NCBI RefSeq assembly: GCF_019393635.1
Contig: NC_057863.1
Span: forward strand, 571,074,784-571,138,783
Length of the DNA stretch: 64,000 bases
Direction: 5' to 3'
Origin: Dromiciops gliroides
Lineage: Eukaryota; Chordata; Mammalia; Microbiotheria; Microbiotheriidae
In this document: piece after piece, positions 22,760 to 32,100 of the stretch
Layout of the letters: every line of letters begins with the position of its first letter
Position numbering within the stretch: the stretch's first letter is position 1
Notes under the pieces: model-generated
What the model was told of the DNA's origin: nothing
Seen by the model: only the letters and a program-made list of their open reading frames with translations
The model's database searches: none
Made by a program: the position numbers and the translations under genes

Positions 22760-24103
22760 TTCCTGTGTCCTCTTCTGAGGGGGGTCTTGGTTACCATTAT
22801 TCTGGTACTGCCTTTCTGTATTCCTCCAAAAAGATCTATTTCTATTTTTATTTCGCCTGTAATTAGAATTAGAATTTCTTCTCCAAGTCCTACATTCTCT
22901 CAATTCATGCCCCTCCTTACGACAGTAACAACACACCTTAGTGTCCTTGTTCCGGTGTCCACATGGCTGACTAGGAATCGCTGGTGCCAGAATGCTCTGT
23001 TTAGGGTGATCTGGATCTTCCTCACGTGAGTCAAAGACATAATTTGCAAGTTCCTTAATTCTATCTACTGAGAGATTTCTCCAGTCTGGACATTGTTTCA
23101 GAAAGTATCTGCGTATTTCTGGCAGTGAATTATAAACAAATGTGTTGAGAATGATACAGGAATCTCTTAAATCTACTGGATCCAATCTGGTGTACTGTCT
23201 AGCGGCCTCACAAAGTCTATCATAAAATCTGTTTGGTCTTTCATTAGCCTCCTGAGGTAGGCTTAAAAATTTCTGCCAGTTTTCCGGTTTTCTAGAGCAA
23301 GATTCCATTCCCTTCAGAAGTGTTTCTCTAGCATCTTTTAATCTTTGGAAATCCCTATCATCATTATAATTCCACTCTGGATCCTTTAGAGGCCATTCCA
23401 CATCGGCCTTACCTTTCGCAACAAGGGCATTTCCTGCTGAGATAATATCTGTAATCTCAGTTGGGGACAGTAAAGTTTCCAAAAGGCAAGTAACATCAGC
23501 CCAACTGGGTTGATATGCATTAAATATAGTCCTTAACTGTGAAATTACAGTGTTTGGATTTTTCTCAAAACTAGGGATGATTGATTTCCATGCGCTCAAG
23601 TCACTTGGTCTAAAGGGGCTATATTTTCTGACTTGAATTGGCACTCCCTTCTTACTATGTTCTATAGCTTCCTGCAGAGGGAGTAGTTTCTGCTGATCTG
23701 ATTCTGAACTTGGATCATCTCTAGTAGAAACAGCCATTTTGAGGTCTCTCTCCATATGTGAGAGTTTCCCCCACATCATAACAATGATAATAACAAAAAC
23801 AATGATAATAACAAAAACCAAAAAAAACCAAAAAAAAATAAAATCCTTAGTCGTATGAACTATGGATGTGGTATTAAAAGGTATTTCAATTGCAGGCATA
23901 AAATTTCTACTTATATTAAACGTATTTTCCCAAAGATTCTCACGTATACTATTATACAAAAAACTTTTTGCTGCCTGAATGAGGAAAAAACCAATAATGT
24001 TATGAAGGACCATTGAGTAAACTATTCCTCTAAGTCGGGATGTTATGCTGTCCCAATACATTCCGATGAGAAAAATCAAAGGGATGGTAGAATATTCGAG
24101 CAT
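22757..24103 (-). CDS. gag: ERV Gag with N-terminal membrane-spanning extension
   Basis: 448 codons, open, true ATG at 24103-24101, the first in this frame after a roughly 190-nt leader. Residues 5-17 and 27-45 are hydrophobic and 88-112 is a strong transmembrane-type segment (FFWFFLVFVIIIVFVIII core). Sequons N63-I-S and N77-T-T lie between them. From about residue 117 the protein becomes a soluble Gag-type sequence: capsid-like region with an E-A-x-R-x-Y-T-R-L-D-P segment near 299-309, and one nucleocapsid zinc knuckle C391-x2-C-x4-H-x4-C404 followed by an R/N-rich tail. There is no Gly at position 2, so no canonical myristoylation site. Internal Met117 and Met123 could start a shorter cytosolic Gag. 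The extension recalls gammaretroviral glyco-Gag topology, but here it is AUG-initiated. Topology is predicted by eye. Confidence 0.9.
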   Translation of the reverse strand: MLEYSTIPLIFLIGMYWDSITSRLRGIVYSMVLHNIIGFFLIQAAKSFLYNSIRENLWENTFNISRNFMPAIEIPFNTTSIVHTTKDFIFFWFFLVFVIIIVFVIIIVMMWGKLSHMERDLKMAVSTRDDPSSESDQQKLLPLQEAIEHSKKGVPIQVRKYSPFRPSDLSAWKSIIPSFEKNPNTVISQLRTIFNAYQPSWADVTCLLETLLSPTEITDIISAGNALVAKGKADVEWPLKDPEWNYNDDRDFQRLKDARETLLKGMESCSRKPENWQKFLSLPQEANERPNRFYDRLCEAARQYTRLDPVDLRDSCIILNTFVYNSLPEIRRYFLKQCPDWRNLSVDRIKELANYVFDSREEDPDHPKQSILAPAIPSQPCGHRNKDTKVCCYCRKEGHELRECRTWRRNSNSNYRRNKNRNRSFWRNTERQYQNNGNQDPPQKRTQE

Positions 24104-24292
24104 CTTGCCCTTTAAACTGGGCTGGCTTTTCTGTTTAAAGCAAGACTTTTAGAGGCTTAAAGTCTTTAAGGGAGATTAGACAAAGGGAAAGTCCGGGGGG
24201 GGGGGTATTTGGAAAATCCACCGAATTAGCCGGTTTATGGCCAAACTAGGGAGGGTGGGAGGGTCCTTAAGGTCCCTTCGTGGTCGCCAAAC
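24104..24292 (-). other. ERV 5' leader between LTR and gag
   Basis: Roughly 190 nt holding the primer-binding site and, on the minus strand, a run of 11 C (24195-24205, G on plus). Packaging signal and splice donor, if any, cannot be read with confidence. The leader is short for a gammaretrovirus-like element. Confidence 0.75.
24272..24289 (-). promoter_or_regulatory. Primer-binding site, tRNA-Arg type
   Basis: Minus strand TGGCGACCACGAAGGGAC, 3 nt inside the LTR end. Its complement, GTCCCTTCGTGGTCGCCA, equals the 3' end of a mammalian tRNA-Arg (CCG/TCG type) plus CCA as I remember it, 18 of 18. This would prime minus-strand DNA synthesis. Confidence 0.75.
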
Positions 24293-24404
24293 TGTGAGAT
24301 TTAAAATTGGATATTAGATCATAAATCTCCCCTACTTAACCCTTCCCTTAATTTATCTCCCAGACTAGTAAATGGAAGAAGCTTCTGGTTTTCTAGATAG
24401 AGCC

Positions 24405-24410
24405 TTTATT
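24405..24410 (-). terminator. ERV polyadenylation signal (5' LTR copy)
   Basis: AATAAA on the minus strand, matched by 20975-20980 in the 3' LTR, which would be the working copy for genomic transcripts. Confidence 0.75.
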
Positions 24411-24492
24411 GTATATAAGGTGTTGTTGATTAGAAGGATAGGAAAATAGAAATACAGTACAAATCGTCTTAAATCTAGGCTTAGTCTATATT

Positions 24493-24503
24493 CCTTATAA
24501 AAA
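24493..24503 (-). promoter_or_regulatory. ERV LTR TATA-like promoter element
   Basis: Minus-strand TTTTTATAAGG in U3, downstream of the 39-bp array and about 90 nt before AATAAA. Transcription would start near 24465-24475. Confidence 0.65.
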
Positions 24504-24631
24504 CTCACCAAACCGATTTAGGCCACCTTTGGAGTGAGTCAGACCGTCTGTCCCGCGCCACCAGGAGTCCCGCCAAGCCGGCAAAAAAAAAGGCTACTGC
24601 CCTTCTCTCCACCCCGGAAGTCAAAAAAAAC

Positions 24632-24747
24632 CCCGGCAGGCAGTCTGACATGCGCAGCAGGCGGACTGTACCCGGCAGGCAGTCTGACATGCGCAGCAGG
24701 CGGACTGTACCCGGCAGGCAGTCTGACATGCGCAGCAGGCGGACTGT
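24632..24747. repeat. 39-bp U3 tandem repeat, three copies
   Basis: Copies at 24632-24670, 24671-24709 and 24710-24747, identical to each other and to those in the other LTR. Because 39 is a multiple of three, the array stays open on both strands; those open frames are not genes. Confidence 0.92.
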
Positions 24748-25394
24748 TCATCTCCTCCCCAAAAGGGTGGTCCTTGAAAAACTGGCGTCTTTCAGTTATC
24801 CTAACCGACTGTTAAAAACTTTCATATTTTACCACAGACTTATGCTTAAGACTTATGTTTTTCACTATTAAATTTCATTTTAGATTTCATTTTAGACTTG
24901 GTCCTTTTATTAATGAATAATAAAACGAATAAGATAAATAATTATTTTACATAGCAGAAAAGAGGGAAGACAGATTAGAGGTGGTGACACAAGCATTTGA
25001 AGGGGTTGATATTTATTACAATTTTCACAAGTGAAGAAAAGTGTACTTTCATTATTTGTGTCAACTAACACTAGTTGGTAGAAGAATAGTTTACATGTAC
25101 AATTTATATTGTTCTCCATTGCAAAAATGGAGCCACAGTGTATTCTTAATAAAGTAATCGGCAAATCTGATCAAATTTCCACTGTTGAAACTTGGAAATG
25201 TTAAATCGTTTTCAACAGAAAATTTACAAAGGACACAATGGCCAGAATAGATTTGGAAGCAAAAAGACATGTATGGTACTGATCCACATCAGCTTAGTGA
25301 TGTTTATATATGAAAAATGGAAGTAGGAAAAATAATCATAGGCTTTTAGAAGTCTTGACCTGGAAATCCTGTACATAAGAATACCTCTCAATAT

Positions 25395-25690
25395 TCCTGA
25401 CAGGGGATCCCCTAGTTTTGGCCTTCCTGGCTCTCTCTAAGGGTGCTAAATTTACTATGTTACCAGGAAGCCTATTTCACTCCCATTATTAGGAATTTTT
25501 CTCCAGATTCCTCATTGAGTCAAAATCTTTGTACTTCTACCAGCAAGTCTGGAAGCCAAACAAAATGTGTCTAATCCCTCTCCTATATGACAGCCCCTTC
25601 AAATAGTTGAAGATTAAAAACCCATTATGTTCCAAGACTGTCTTCTGTTTTTCAGATTAAATGTCTCCAGTGCCTTCAGATGCTAGGATA
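25395..25690 (-). mobile_element. CR1/L3 LINE 3' fragment
   Basis: agcaagtctggaagccaaac, ctaatccctctcctatatga, cagccccttcaaatagttga and ttcagattaaatgtctccag match the CR1/L3 order. Confidence 0.65.
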
Positions 25691-25904
25691 CAGTGTCTGA
25701 TCTATGGATGAAGCCAGGTTGAGAGTGGCCAGTGGTATATCAAGGCCACCAGAAAGGAAAATTTGCTTGATAGTGAGGGCTGCCTCAACTATTGCTATGA
25801 ATAGTCACAAACAGAATAGTAATGCTAAAATCATCCATAAACAACTCAGTTTGGGGATGAATACTAAGATAAATAAACACCGAGGCATAAGTTTGAATCT
25901 GACC

Positions 25905-26156
25905 GTTGTTATTTAGTCATTTCAGTTGTGACTCTTCATGATCCCATTTGGGGTTTTCTTGGCAAGGATACTGGAGTGGTTTGCCATTGCCTTCTCCAGC
26001 TCATTTTACAGATGAGGAAACTGAGGCAAACAGGCTTAAGTGACTTGCCTAAGGTCATACAGCTAGTAAGTGTCTGAAGCCAGATTTGAACTCAGGAAAA
26101 TGAGTCTTCCTCATTCCAAACCCAGTGCTATATTCACTGTACCACCTAGCTGCCCC
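25905..26156 (-). mobile_element. Long SINE (MAR1-like)
   Basis: Near-complete antisense copy: gactcttcatgatcccattt, ggatactggagtggtttgcc, cagatgaggaaactgaggca, gtaccacctagctgcccc. Confidence 0.93.
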
Positions 26157-26219
26157 AAATGTGACAGTACATTGGAAAATAGTTACTATGGACAAAATGC
26201 GTTGAAACAGAGCTGCAAA

Positions 26220-26305
26220 ATACTTTCTTTTTATATCTCCAGTGCCTAGCACAATGCCTGACACATAATAGGAATGTAACAAATGCTTGTTGAATAAGGA
26301 ATGAT
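26220..26305 (+). mobile_element. L2/MIR 3' tail fragment
   Basis: ctccagtgcctagcacaatg, cctgacacataataggaatg, aacaaatgcttgttgaata: the conserved tail of L2/MIR elements. Confidence 0.6.
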
Positions 26306-26309
26306 TGAA

Positions 26310-27390
26310 AACAGCAATGAATTCTGGATAATGGACTAGTCAGTCACTGATAAGTTTCAGTCAGCCTTGGGATCATCGATACTGCTATTTCACTGAGAGA
26401 CCCAACCCTAAGAACAGCTGTTGGTAAATGGAGCTAGGGCAGAGGAGCTTAAGAAAATAAATACATATGAAGATCTTAGGGCTGTCAAGGGGTAGCCAGT
26501 TATCTCATGGGCCAGGAGGGTTCTGCCTGCACTAATTCAATAATATAAATCATTATGAATTCATTACATGTGCTTGTCAATTCACATGATGAGGAAACAC
26601 TTATCTCAATATGGGAAGATTATCATCTACTTTGGTCAACATCCAGAATGTTATAGTGAGTTAAAATTGCATCAACTTGAGAAGTTGAAATAATAGTCAC
26701 AAGAATGTTGATGATAAAGAAACCAGAAAAAAAATCTGTTAAGGAGTATGTGCAAGTGTGTACATACATGTGTGCATGTATGTGTACATGCATGTGTGTG
26801 TTGCATCTAGCTTTGGTCTCCCTCTGAAATCTTAGTTTTAAATAGATGTCCTTTTCCTTTGCTTTTTGACCCTGTTGTGACATTCAGGAAGATGAGATTT
26901 TCATTTCACACTGACATGTTTCATAAACAAAATGTATGTTTATGTCTGACTCTGCCCAAGCTGCTAATTATGGGCCTCTTTTTTCTATAGCTCACTATTA
27001 ATAAGTCATTTCTTTGGGGCTATATAGAAAACAATTTATGTTATGAAATAAAATCCTCCCTTCAAAATGTATGCCCTTGGGGTACATGTGTGGGGGGAAA
27101 TCACAAACTGTTATTATTTTCCCTTAGATAGATATAAATATTAGCATTCCCTCTGCTTTAAAGATTATTTTTATGTGGCTACTTTATAAACAATTAAAGT
27201 GAACTAGTTCTTCTGTAGTCCCATGCTATGTCTAAATGACACCAAAACAACTGATTTTTTTTAAAAATGTTTTTCTGAATCAGTTTAAACAGCTTATGGG
27301 ACATAGCATAGGTTTTCAAAAAAGTTTGAGTTTCAACATTTTATATGTTAATAGGTAAACAAAGAAGGAAGTTGAGGAAATATTAGCATG
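26310..27390. other. No gene recognised; short TG/CATG repeat at 26745-26803
   Basis: Apart from a gtgtacatgcatgtgtg-type microsatellite nothing recognisable is present. Confidence 0.4.
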
Positions 27391-27394
27391 GTGC

Positions 27395-27560
27395 AGAGAA
27401 TGGAACTGGGAATGCAGTTCCTCACTCGGCCTAATTTGTTGTGAGATCCTAGGCAAGTCACTTGAACTCTCTAGGCTTCAGTGATACAACAAGCAAGTTG
27501 AGCTAGCTGATATTGAGGTCCCTTTCCATAGTAAATTATCTATAATCCATCATTCAGACC
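27395..27560 (+). mobile_element. MIR-like old SINE
   Basis: gagatcctaggcaagtcact, gaactctctaggcttcagtg and gatattgaggtccctttcc in order. Confidence 0.6.
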
Positions 27561-27789
27561 AACGAAGCCTGTTCATAAGGAGTGCATTGGCATATGGCTG
27601 GCTGGTCCCAGAAAGGGAGTTTACTAGGTAATTGCTTCAAGTTTTTCCTCTGTCTGCCAACATTTTGTTCCTTTTCTAATATATCTATTCTGTATTTGGT
27701 AGACTACACAAGGAAATCCATTTTCCAAACTCTCAATACTGTAATTACAGCCCAGTAGATAACATATTGTAAAATGTGGTCCAGGAACA

Positions 27790-28000
27790 CCCTTTAAATG
27801 GTGGCCTTGGCATCAAAACATCTAGGTTTGAGTACCAGCTCACTGACTGTGAGGTCAGTTTGCCAGTCTGAGGCTCAGCTTCCTATCTGTAAATTGGGGA
27901 TAATGATAAGCAAACTTCCTTTTTCATGAGATTGCCGTTTGAAAATCATTTTTTTAAACTGAGAAGTATTATATGAATGTGAGCTATAAGAGTATAAGAC
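27790..28000 (+). mobile_element. MIR-like old SINE
   Basis: catctaggtttgagtaccag, ctgaggctcagcttcctatc, tgtaaattggggataatgat and tattatatgaatgtgagcta in order. Confidence 0.65.
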
Positions 28001-28191
28001 AACAATTGTGGCTTATTTTAATTTAAACATTTAAAAGTTGAAATTTAGGTTAACTGGATTTTTCAGGCATATTTAAACCCAACTTCACTGAATTTTATCT
28101 GTAAAACATTTAAAATATACAAGGTATAGATTTCAGGACTGGAAGGGATCTTAGAGATGAGATAACCCAATCCTTTTATTTTACAGTCATT

Positions 28192-28194
28192 TGT

Positions 28195-28280
<86 letters not shown>
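28192..28280. repeat. (GT)n followed by (GA)n microsatellite
   Basis: GT units 28192-28218 and GA units 28219-28280, occupying the position of the poly-T tail of the SINE that follows. Confidence 0.95.
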
Positions 28281-28283
<3 letters not shown>

Positions 28284-28407
28284 GGGGTTAAGTGACTTGC
28301 CCAGGGTCACACAGCTAGGAAGTGTCAAGGGTCTGAGGTCAGATTTGAACTCAGGTCCTCCTGAATCCAGGGCCAGTGCCTTATCCACTGCGCCACCTAG
28401 CTGCCTC
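28281..28407 (-). mobile_element. Short SINE (WSINE1-like)
   Basis: Antisense copy close to consensus. The usual T run is replaced by the GT/GA microsatellite. Confidence 0.92.
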
Positions 28408-28932
28408 CTATAAGCAACATTTTATATGAGCCTTAGAACCCTCTGATTTAGCTGCCCCACAGTCAAGAGATTTTAGGCCCAGAGAGTTTAAGCCACATTT
28501 CCAAGGTCACCCAAGAAAGTTGGTGGTGGAACCAGGGAGAGGATCCAGGTTTCTGGCTTCCCAGTCCAAAGCTCTTTACTCCCATATCTTTCTGATTATT
28601 ACTTCAACATTCTACTCTGTTTACATCTATAATAATCCTGTGTCTACTCTAGCTGTCTATGGAGACCAAGCGGGAAGGGTCAGCTGCTCCATTGCCTTCA
28701 GCTGGGTTTTCAAGTATAGGCATACTTCCTTTTATTGCACTTCACAGATATCACACGGTTTGTTTTTGTTTTTGTTTTCCATATTGAAGGTTTGTGGTAA
28801 CCCTATGTCGAGCATTTCTATCGGCAACATTTGTTTTTTAACAGCATGTACTTACATTGTATCTCTGTGTCACATTCTAGTAATTCTTGGAATATTTCAA
28901 ACTTTTTCATTATTATTATTATTTATTAATTA

Positions 28933-29076
28933 TTTTTTTTTTGGTGAGGCAATTGGGGTTAAGTGACTTGCCCAGGGTCACACAGCTAGTAGTTGTTAAG
29001 TGTGTGAGGATGGATTTGAACTCAGGTCTTCCTGAATCCAGGGCTAGTGCTCTATCCACTGTACCACCTAGCTGCC
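28933..29076 (-). mobile_element. Short SINE (WSINE1-like)
   Basis: Antisense copy inserted in (ATT)n. ATT repeats flank both sides and prevent a precise TSD. Confidence 0.92.

Positions 29077-29111
<35 letters not shown>
29077..29111. repeat. (TTA)n microsatellite
   Basis: About 11 TTA units at the right edge of the SINE. Confidence 0.93.
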
Positions 29112-29113
<2 letters not shown>

Positions 29114-29114
29114 C

Positions 29115-30100
29115 TGTTATGGTGATCTATGATGTCATCTTTGATGTTACTGTTGTAATTATTTGAGGGCTTCACCCACACTTCCATATACAAAGGTGAA
29201 CTTAATTGATAAATATTGTGTGTTTCCTAAACTGCTCCAAGACCAGCCATTCCCTGTCTTTTTCCCTCTTCTCTGGCCTCCCTATTCCCTGAGACACAAC
29301 AGTATTGAAATTAGGCCAGTCAATAACCCTACAATGGCCTCTAAGTGTTCAAGTGAAAGAAGAGTCAATAGATGATGTAAACTTCATTATTTTCTTATTT
29401 TAACAAATTGCCACAGCTGTCCCCAACCTTCAGCAACCACCACTGTGCTCAGTTAGGAGCCATAGACATCAAGGCAAGATCCTCCACCAGCAAAAAGATT
29501 ATACCTCGCTGAAGACTCATAAGATGGTTAGCATTTTTTAGCAATAAAGCATTTTTGAATTAAGGTATGTACATTTTTTAGACATAATAATATTGCACAC
29601 TTAATAGATTACAGCATAGTATAAAGATAACTTTTATATGCAATGGGAAACCAAAAAAATTCATGTGACTCTCTTTATTGAGATATTTGCTCTAATTTGG
29701 ATTTTTTGCATTGATTTGGAACCAAACCTACAGTATCTCTGGATTCTTCTACCTACACCATACACAAGGTAATTTTCCTTTCATTTCCTCATTCAGTATG
29801 ATTCTCTGGTTGGCATCACAGTGATGTAGACATGAGGATGATAGGGAGTGTTTTTACCTTTCTGGTAGGGAGGTAATATCTAAGTATATAGTATAGAAAT
29901 AGCAATATACATATATATATATATATGTATGCTTACATTTATATGCATGTGTTTATAGACACATGTATATATGTTAGAAGTCAAATTATAATTTTATCTC
30001 TTTGATAGAAAGGTATTATATAAGTATAGAGTTTATCAGTCATTGTATGTTCACATATTATAGAAATTATTAAACATTTTATATTATAAAGTAAAATGAG
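29115..30100. other. No gene recognised
   Basis: AT-rich, with a short (TA)n near 29910. Nothing can be supported. Confidence 0.4.
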
Positions 30101-30104
30101 GGCC

Positions 30105-30575
30105 GTTTTTTAAAATAACATTTTATTGATCCCTTTTATCTATATATAACCTGCCTTTCCCAGTTTAGTGCTCTACACCAACCTCCCCCCTTTCTACTTC
30201 CATGAAATCCTTTGTAACCTAGAATAAAAGAGAAGGGATAAAACAATTCAGCAAAATGAATCAATACATTGAAAATATCTGACATTGTATGAAGTATTCT
30301 ACATCCATGGTATCTTGTGCTGTCTCCTATCTCCTCTTAGGGACCAAGATGAATCATCTGTTCATATAAGTCTTCCCATGCTTCTCTACCTTCATTATAT
30401 TCTTATCATCATCATTGTTTCTCATATCAAAGTAATGTTACATTATATTCATGTGTTACAGCTTGTTGAGACATTCCCTAATTGATGGGTATCTATTTTG
30501 TTTCTCATTCTCTGCTACCAAAAATAAAAGTGCTGTTATAAATATTTTGGTGTACATCAGGCCTTTCTTTTTATC
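30105..30575 (-). mobile_element. Old L1 3' UTR fragment
   Basis: Antisense L1-type 3' region: aacattttattgatccctttt, gcaaaatgaatcaatacatt, ttccctaattgatgggtatc, aaagtgctgttataaatatt. The same order occurs at 50160-50660, so both belong to one older subfamily. Confidence 0.6.
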
Positions 30576-30599
30576 ACAAGTATAATGTTTTTCAATGAT

Positions 30600-31124
30600 T
30601 ACTTACAACAAAAATAAATACCCCATGTGGAACATTGCATACACTGCCAGGCAAGGTTCTTGTGTTGGCTGATTTTGCTGAATTGGGTTTTTCCCCTTTC
30701 TTTTTCATTCTTTATTACAAGGGATGTTTCTTTGGGTTGGGTGAGGGGAGGGAGATATTTCAAAATGAGGGTGATGTAAAAACATATATAAAACATCAAT
30801 TTTAAAATCCCCAAATTTCTTGTGTTGCTTTCTTTTCTCTCCAAAGTTATATTCAGTAAATACTTTATTGTATTGAACCCCCAAAAAACTTAGAGAGCTA
30901 AAGTAGTCCACCCTAAGGCTCTCCTTCCTACTTGCTACGTGGCTCATGAACTTAGGAAGATACTGACGCATTTGTGGGCACTTCAGCTGGTGCACATGTG
31001 TCCACTGGCCTTTCCCAGTGTCAGCCTTCAGGATCTGTGTCTTAGTGGTCTTGTGCTTTGAGTATTCAACCCTGGAGTCGTGGTCCTGAATACAAATATA
31101 GCTGCTTCCCACCCAAAAGGACAT
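30600..31124 (-). pseudogene. Unidentified small protein-like relic, possibly a retrocopy
   Basis: A 139-codon open stretch on minus (30705-31124), followed by AATAAA on minus at 30864-30869. The part SKHKTTKTQILKADTGKGQW looks basic and protein-like. I could not match it to a family. There is no clear poly-A tract or TSD, and it may be chance. Confidence 0.25.
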
Positions 31125-32100
31125 TTCATTTATTTTAAAAACTGTTTTCTTTGGGCTCCTTTAATCCTAAGGGACATTTTCTTGATGAATAGCAAGTAAG
31201 ATCCCTAACCAGACTATTGTTATAAATAACCATGGCACTAATTCAAACCATTTGCATCAGAAACAACTTTTTTTTTTTCTCGGGGAGAAGAGGTGGCTGA
31301 CTCAACCTCAACATTCAGGACATGATTTTCCTTTAAAATAACTACATCATCCATCATCTTTTTGTTTTGTTTTTTTTAACCACTGTGTCAATTTTCTAAT
31401 GAAACACTGTGCCTTCTCTCCCTACCTTTAGGTTTCCACAGTGATAAGTCTATGCATTATCTCTGGCTTTTGTGAAGTAAAACATGGAGAGAGAGTAAAA
31501 ATTTTAAAAAGTCGGTGACTCGTTTTTGATTAAAGTCTAATCAGGTAGTGATTGTTGAAAATGTGATCACCAGCACAAAGATACTGTGTGCTGGAAAAAT
31601 AAAACATGCGACATGCGTTTTTAATTACACATTAGAAAACACAGAAAGAGTCAGCAGTTTCCAAACTAGTGAATCTTGTCTCACAGGTGCAGGTTTTTTC
31701 AGTATTATTATTTTCATCCATGCAGAACAGAACTTGACTCTCAGTCACATGCTGCCTGTTACTGAGATCTGAGTAATGCATTAAGTAATGGATTAATGTG
31801 TCTGGATTGACTAATGTGGTTACGGGAGCCTATTTGGATCTAAAGTGTGTGCATTTGGGATGAGTTTTATCAATCGGATAATGTACATATTTTTCAGAGG
31901 AGGCCAAATTGGGGGAATGAAGGATAAAAAATTATTTAGCTAAAAAGTTTTCATCTGCTCTAAGCCAACAATTCTAAAGGTCTCTGTGCCTATGATTCCA
32001 GGAGGGAGAGCCAACATCATATGGTCCTAACTGAGGGGCGGTGTCTGAATATGACCATGGGTAGTTTCTTGGTCTGTAAGCTAAGACTGCTCAAGATCTT
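31125..32100. other. No gene recognised
   Basis: AT-rich sequence with a T run near 31270. No family or coding signature recognised. Confidence 0.4.

Larger units (their letters stand above)
20863..24836 (-). mobile_element. Endogenous retrovirus, ERV1/gammaretrovirus-like, internally deleted
   Basis: A two-LTR provirus on the minus strand. Order from its 5' end (right): 5' LTR, primer-binding site, short leader, gag, in-frame pro-RT, then an abrupt join into the 3' LTR. RNase H, integrase, env and the polypurine tract are absent, so the element is replication-defective. LTR identity over 482 shared positions is broken by only one substitution, one A-run indel and one 39-bp repeat unit, which indicates recent insertion. 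ERV1 affinity is inferred from the single zinc knuckle, gag and pol in one frame with one stop between, and a YVDD reverse transcriptase. I could not find a convincing TSD: the left flank ends ggacc, while the right edge is ambiguous between 24814 and 24836. Confidence 0.9.
24293..24836 (-). repeat. ERV 5' LTR
   Basis: Shares 522 bp (24293-24814) with the 3' LTR and ends CTCACA. Reading outwards, the first TG-type start on the minus strand is at 24836 (TGTGGTAAAA) or 24824 (TGAAAGTTTT). U3 carries three 39-bp repeats, a TATA-like box (24493-24503) and then AATAAA (24405-24410) about 90 nt later, which places R near 24470-24390 and U5 after it. CpG sites are concentrated in U3. Confidence 0.9.
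28125..28590 (-). mobile_element. MIR-type SINE relic interrupted by microsatellites and a SINE
   Basis: Left part: aggactggaagggatctta, gataacccaatcc, ttttacagtcatttg. Right part: agagagtttaagccacattt, ccaaggtcacccaagaaag, ccagtccaaagctcttta. The insert at 28192-28407 separates them. Confidence 0.55.

Noticed and set aside
24505..24815. Open frames on both strands across the ERV LTR repeat array, with a repeated 13-residue motif
   Set aside because: The 39-bp unit is a multiple of three and lies in U3, upstream of the retroviral TATA-like box. The repeated peptide is a by-product.
28520..28966. 148-codon plus-strand open frame
   Set aside because: Crosses the end of an old SINE and T-rich sequence; no domain, no start context and no conservation signal visible.
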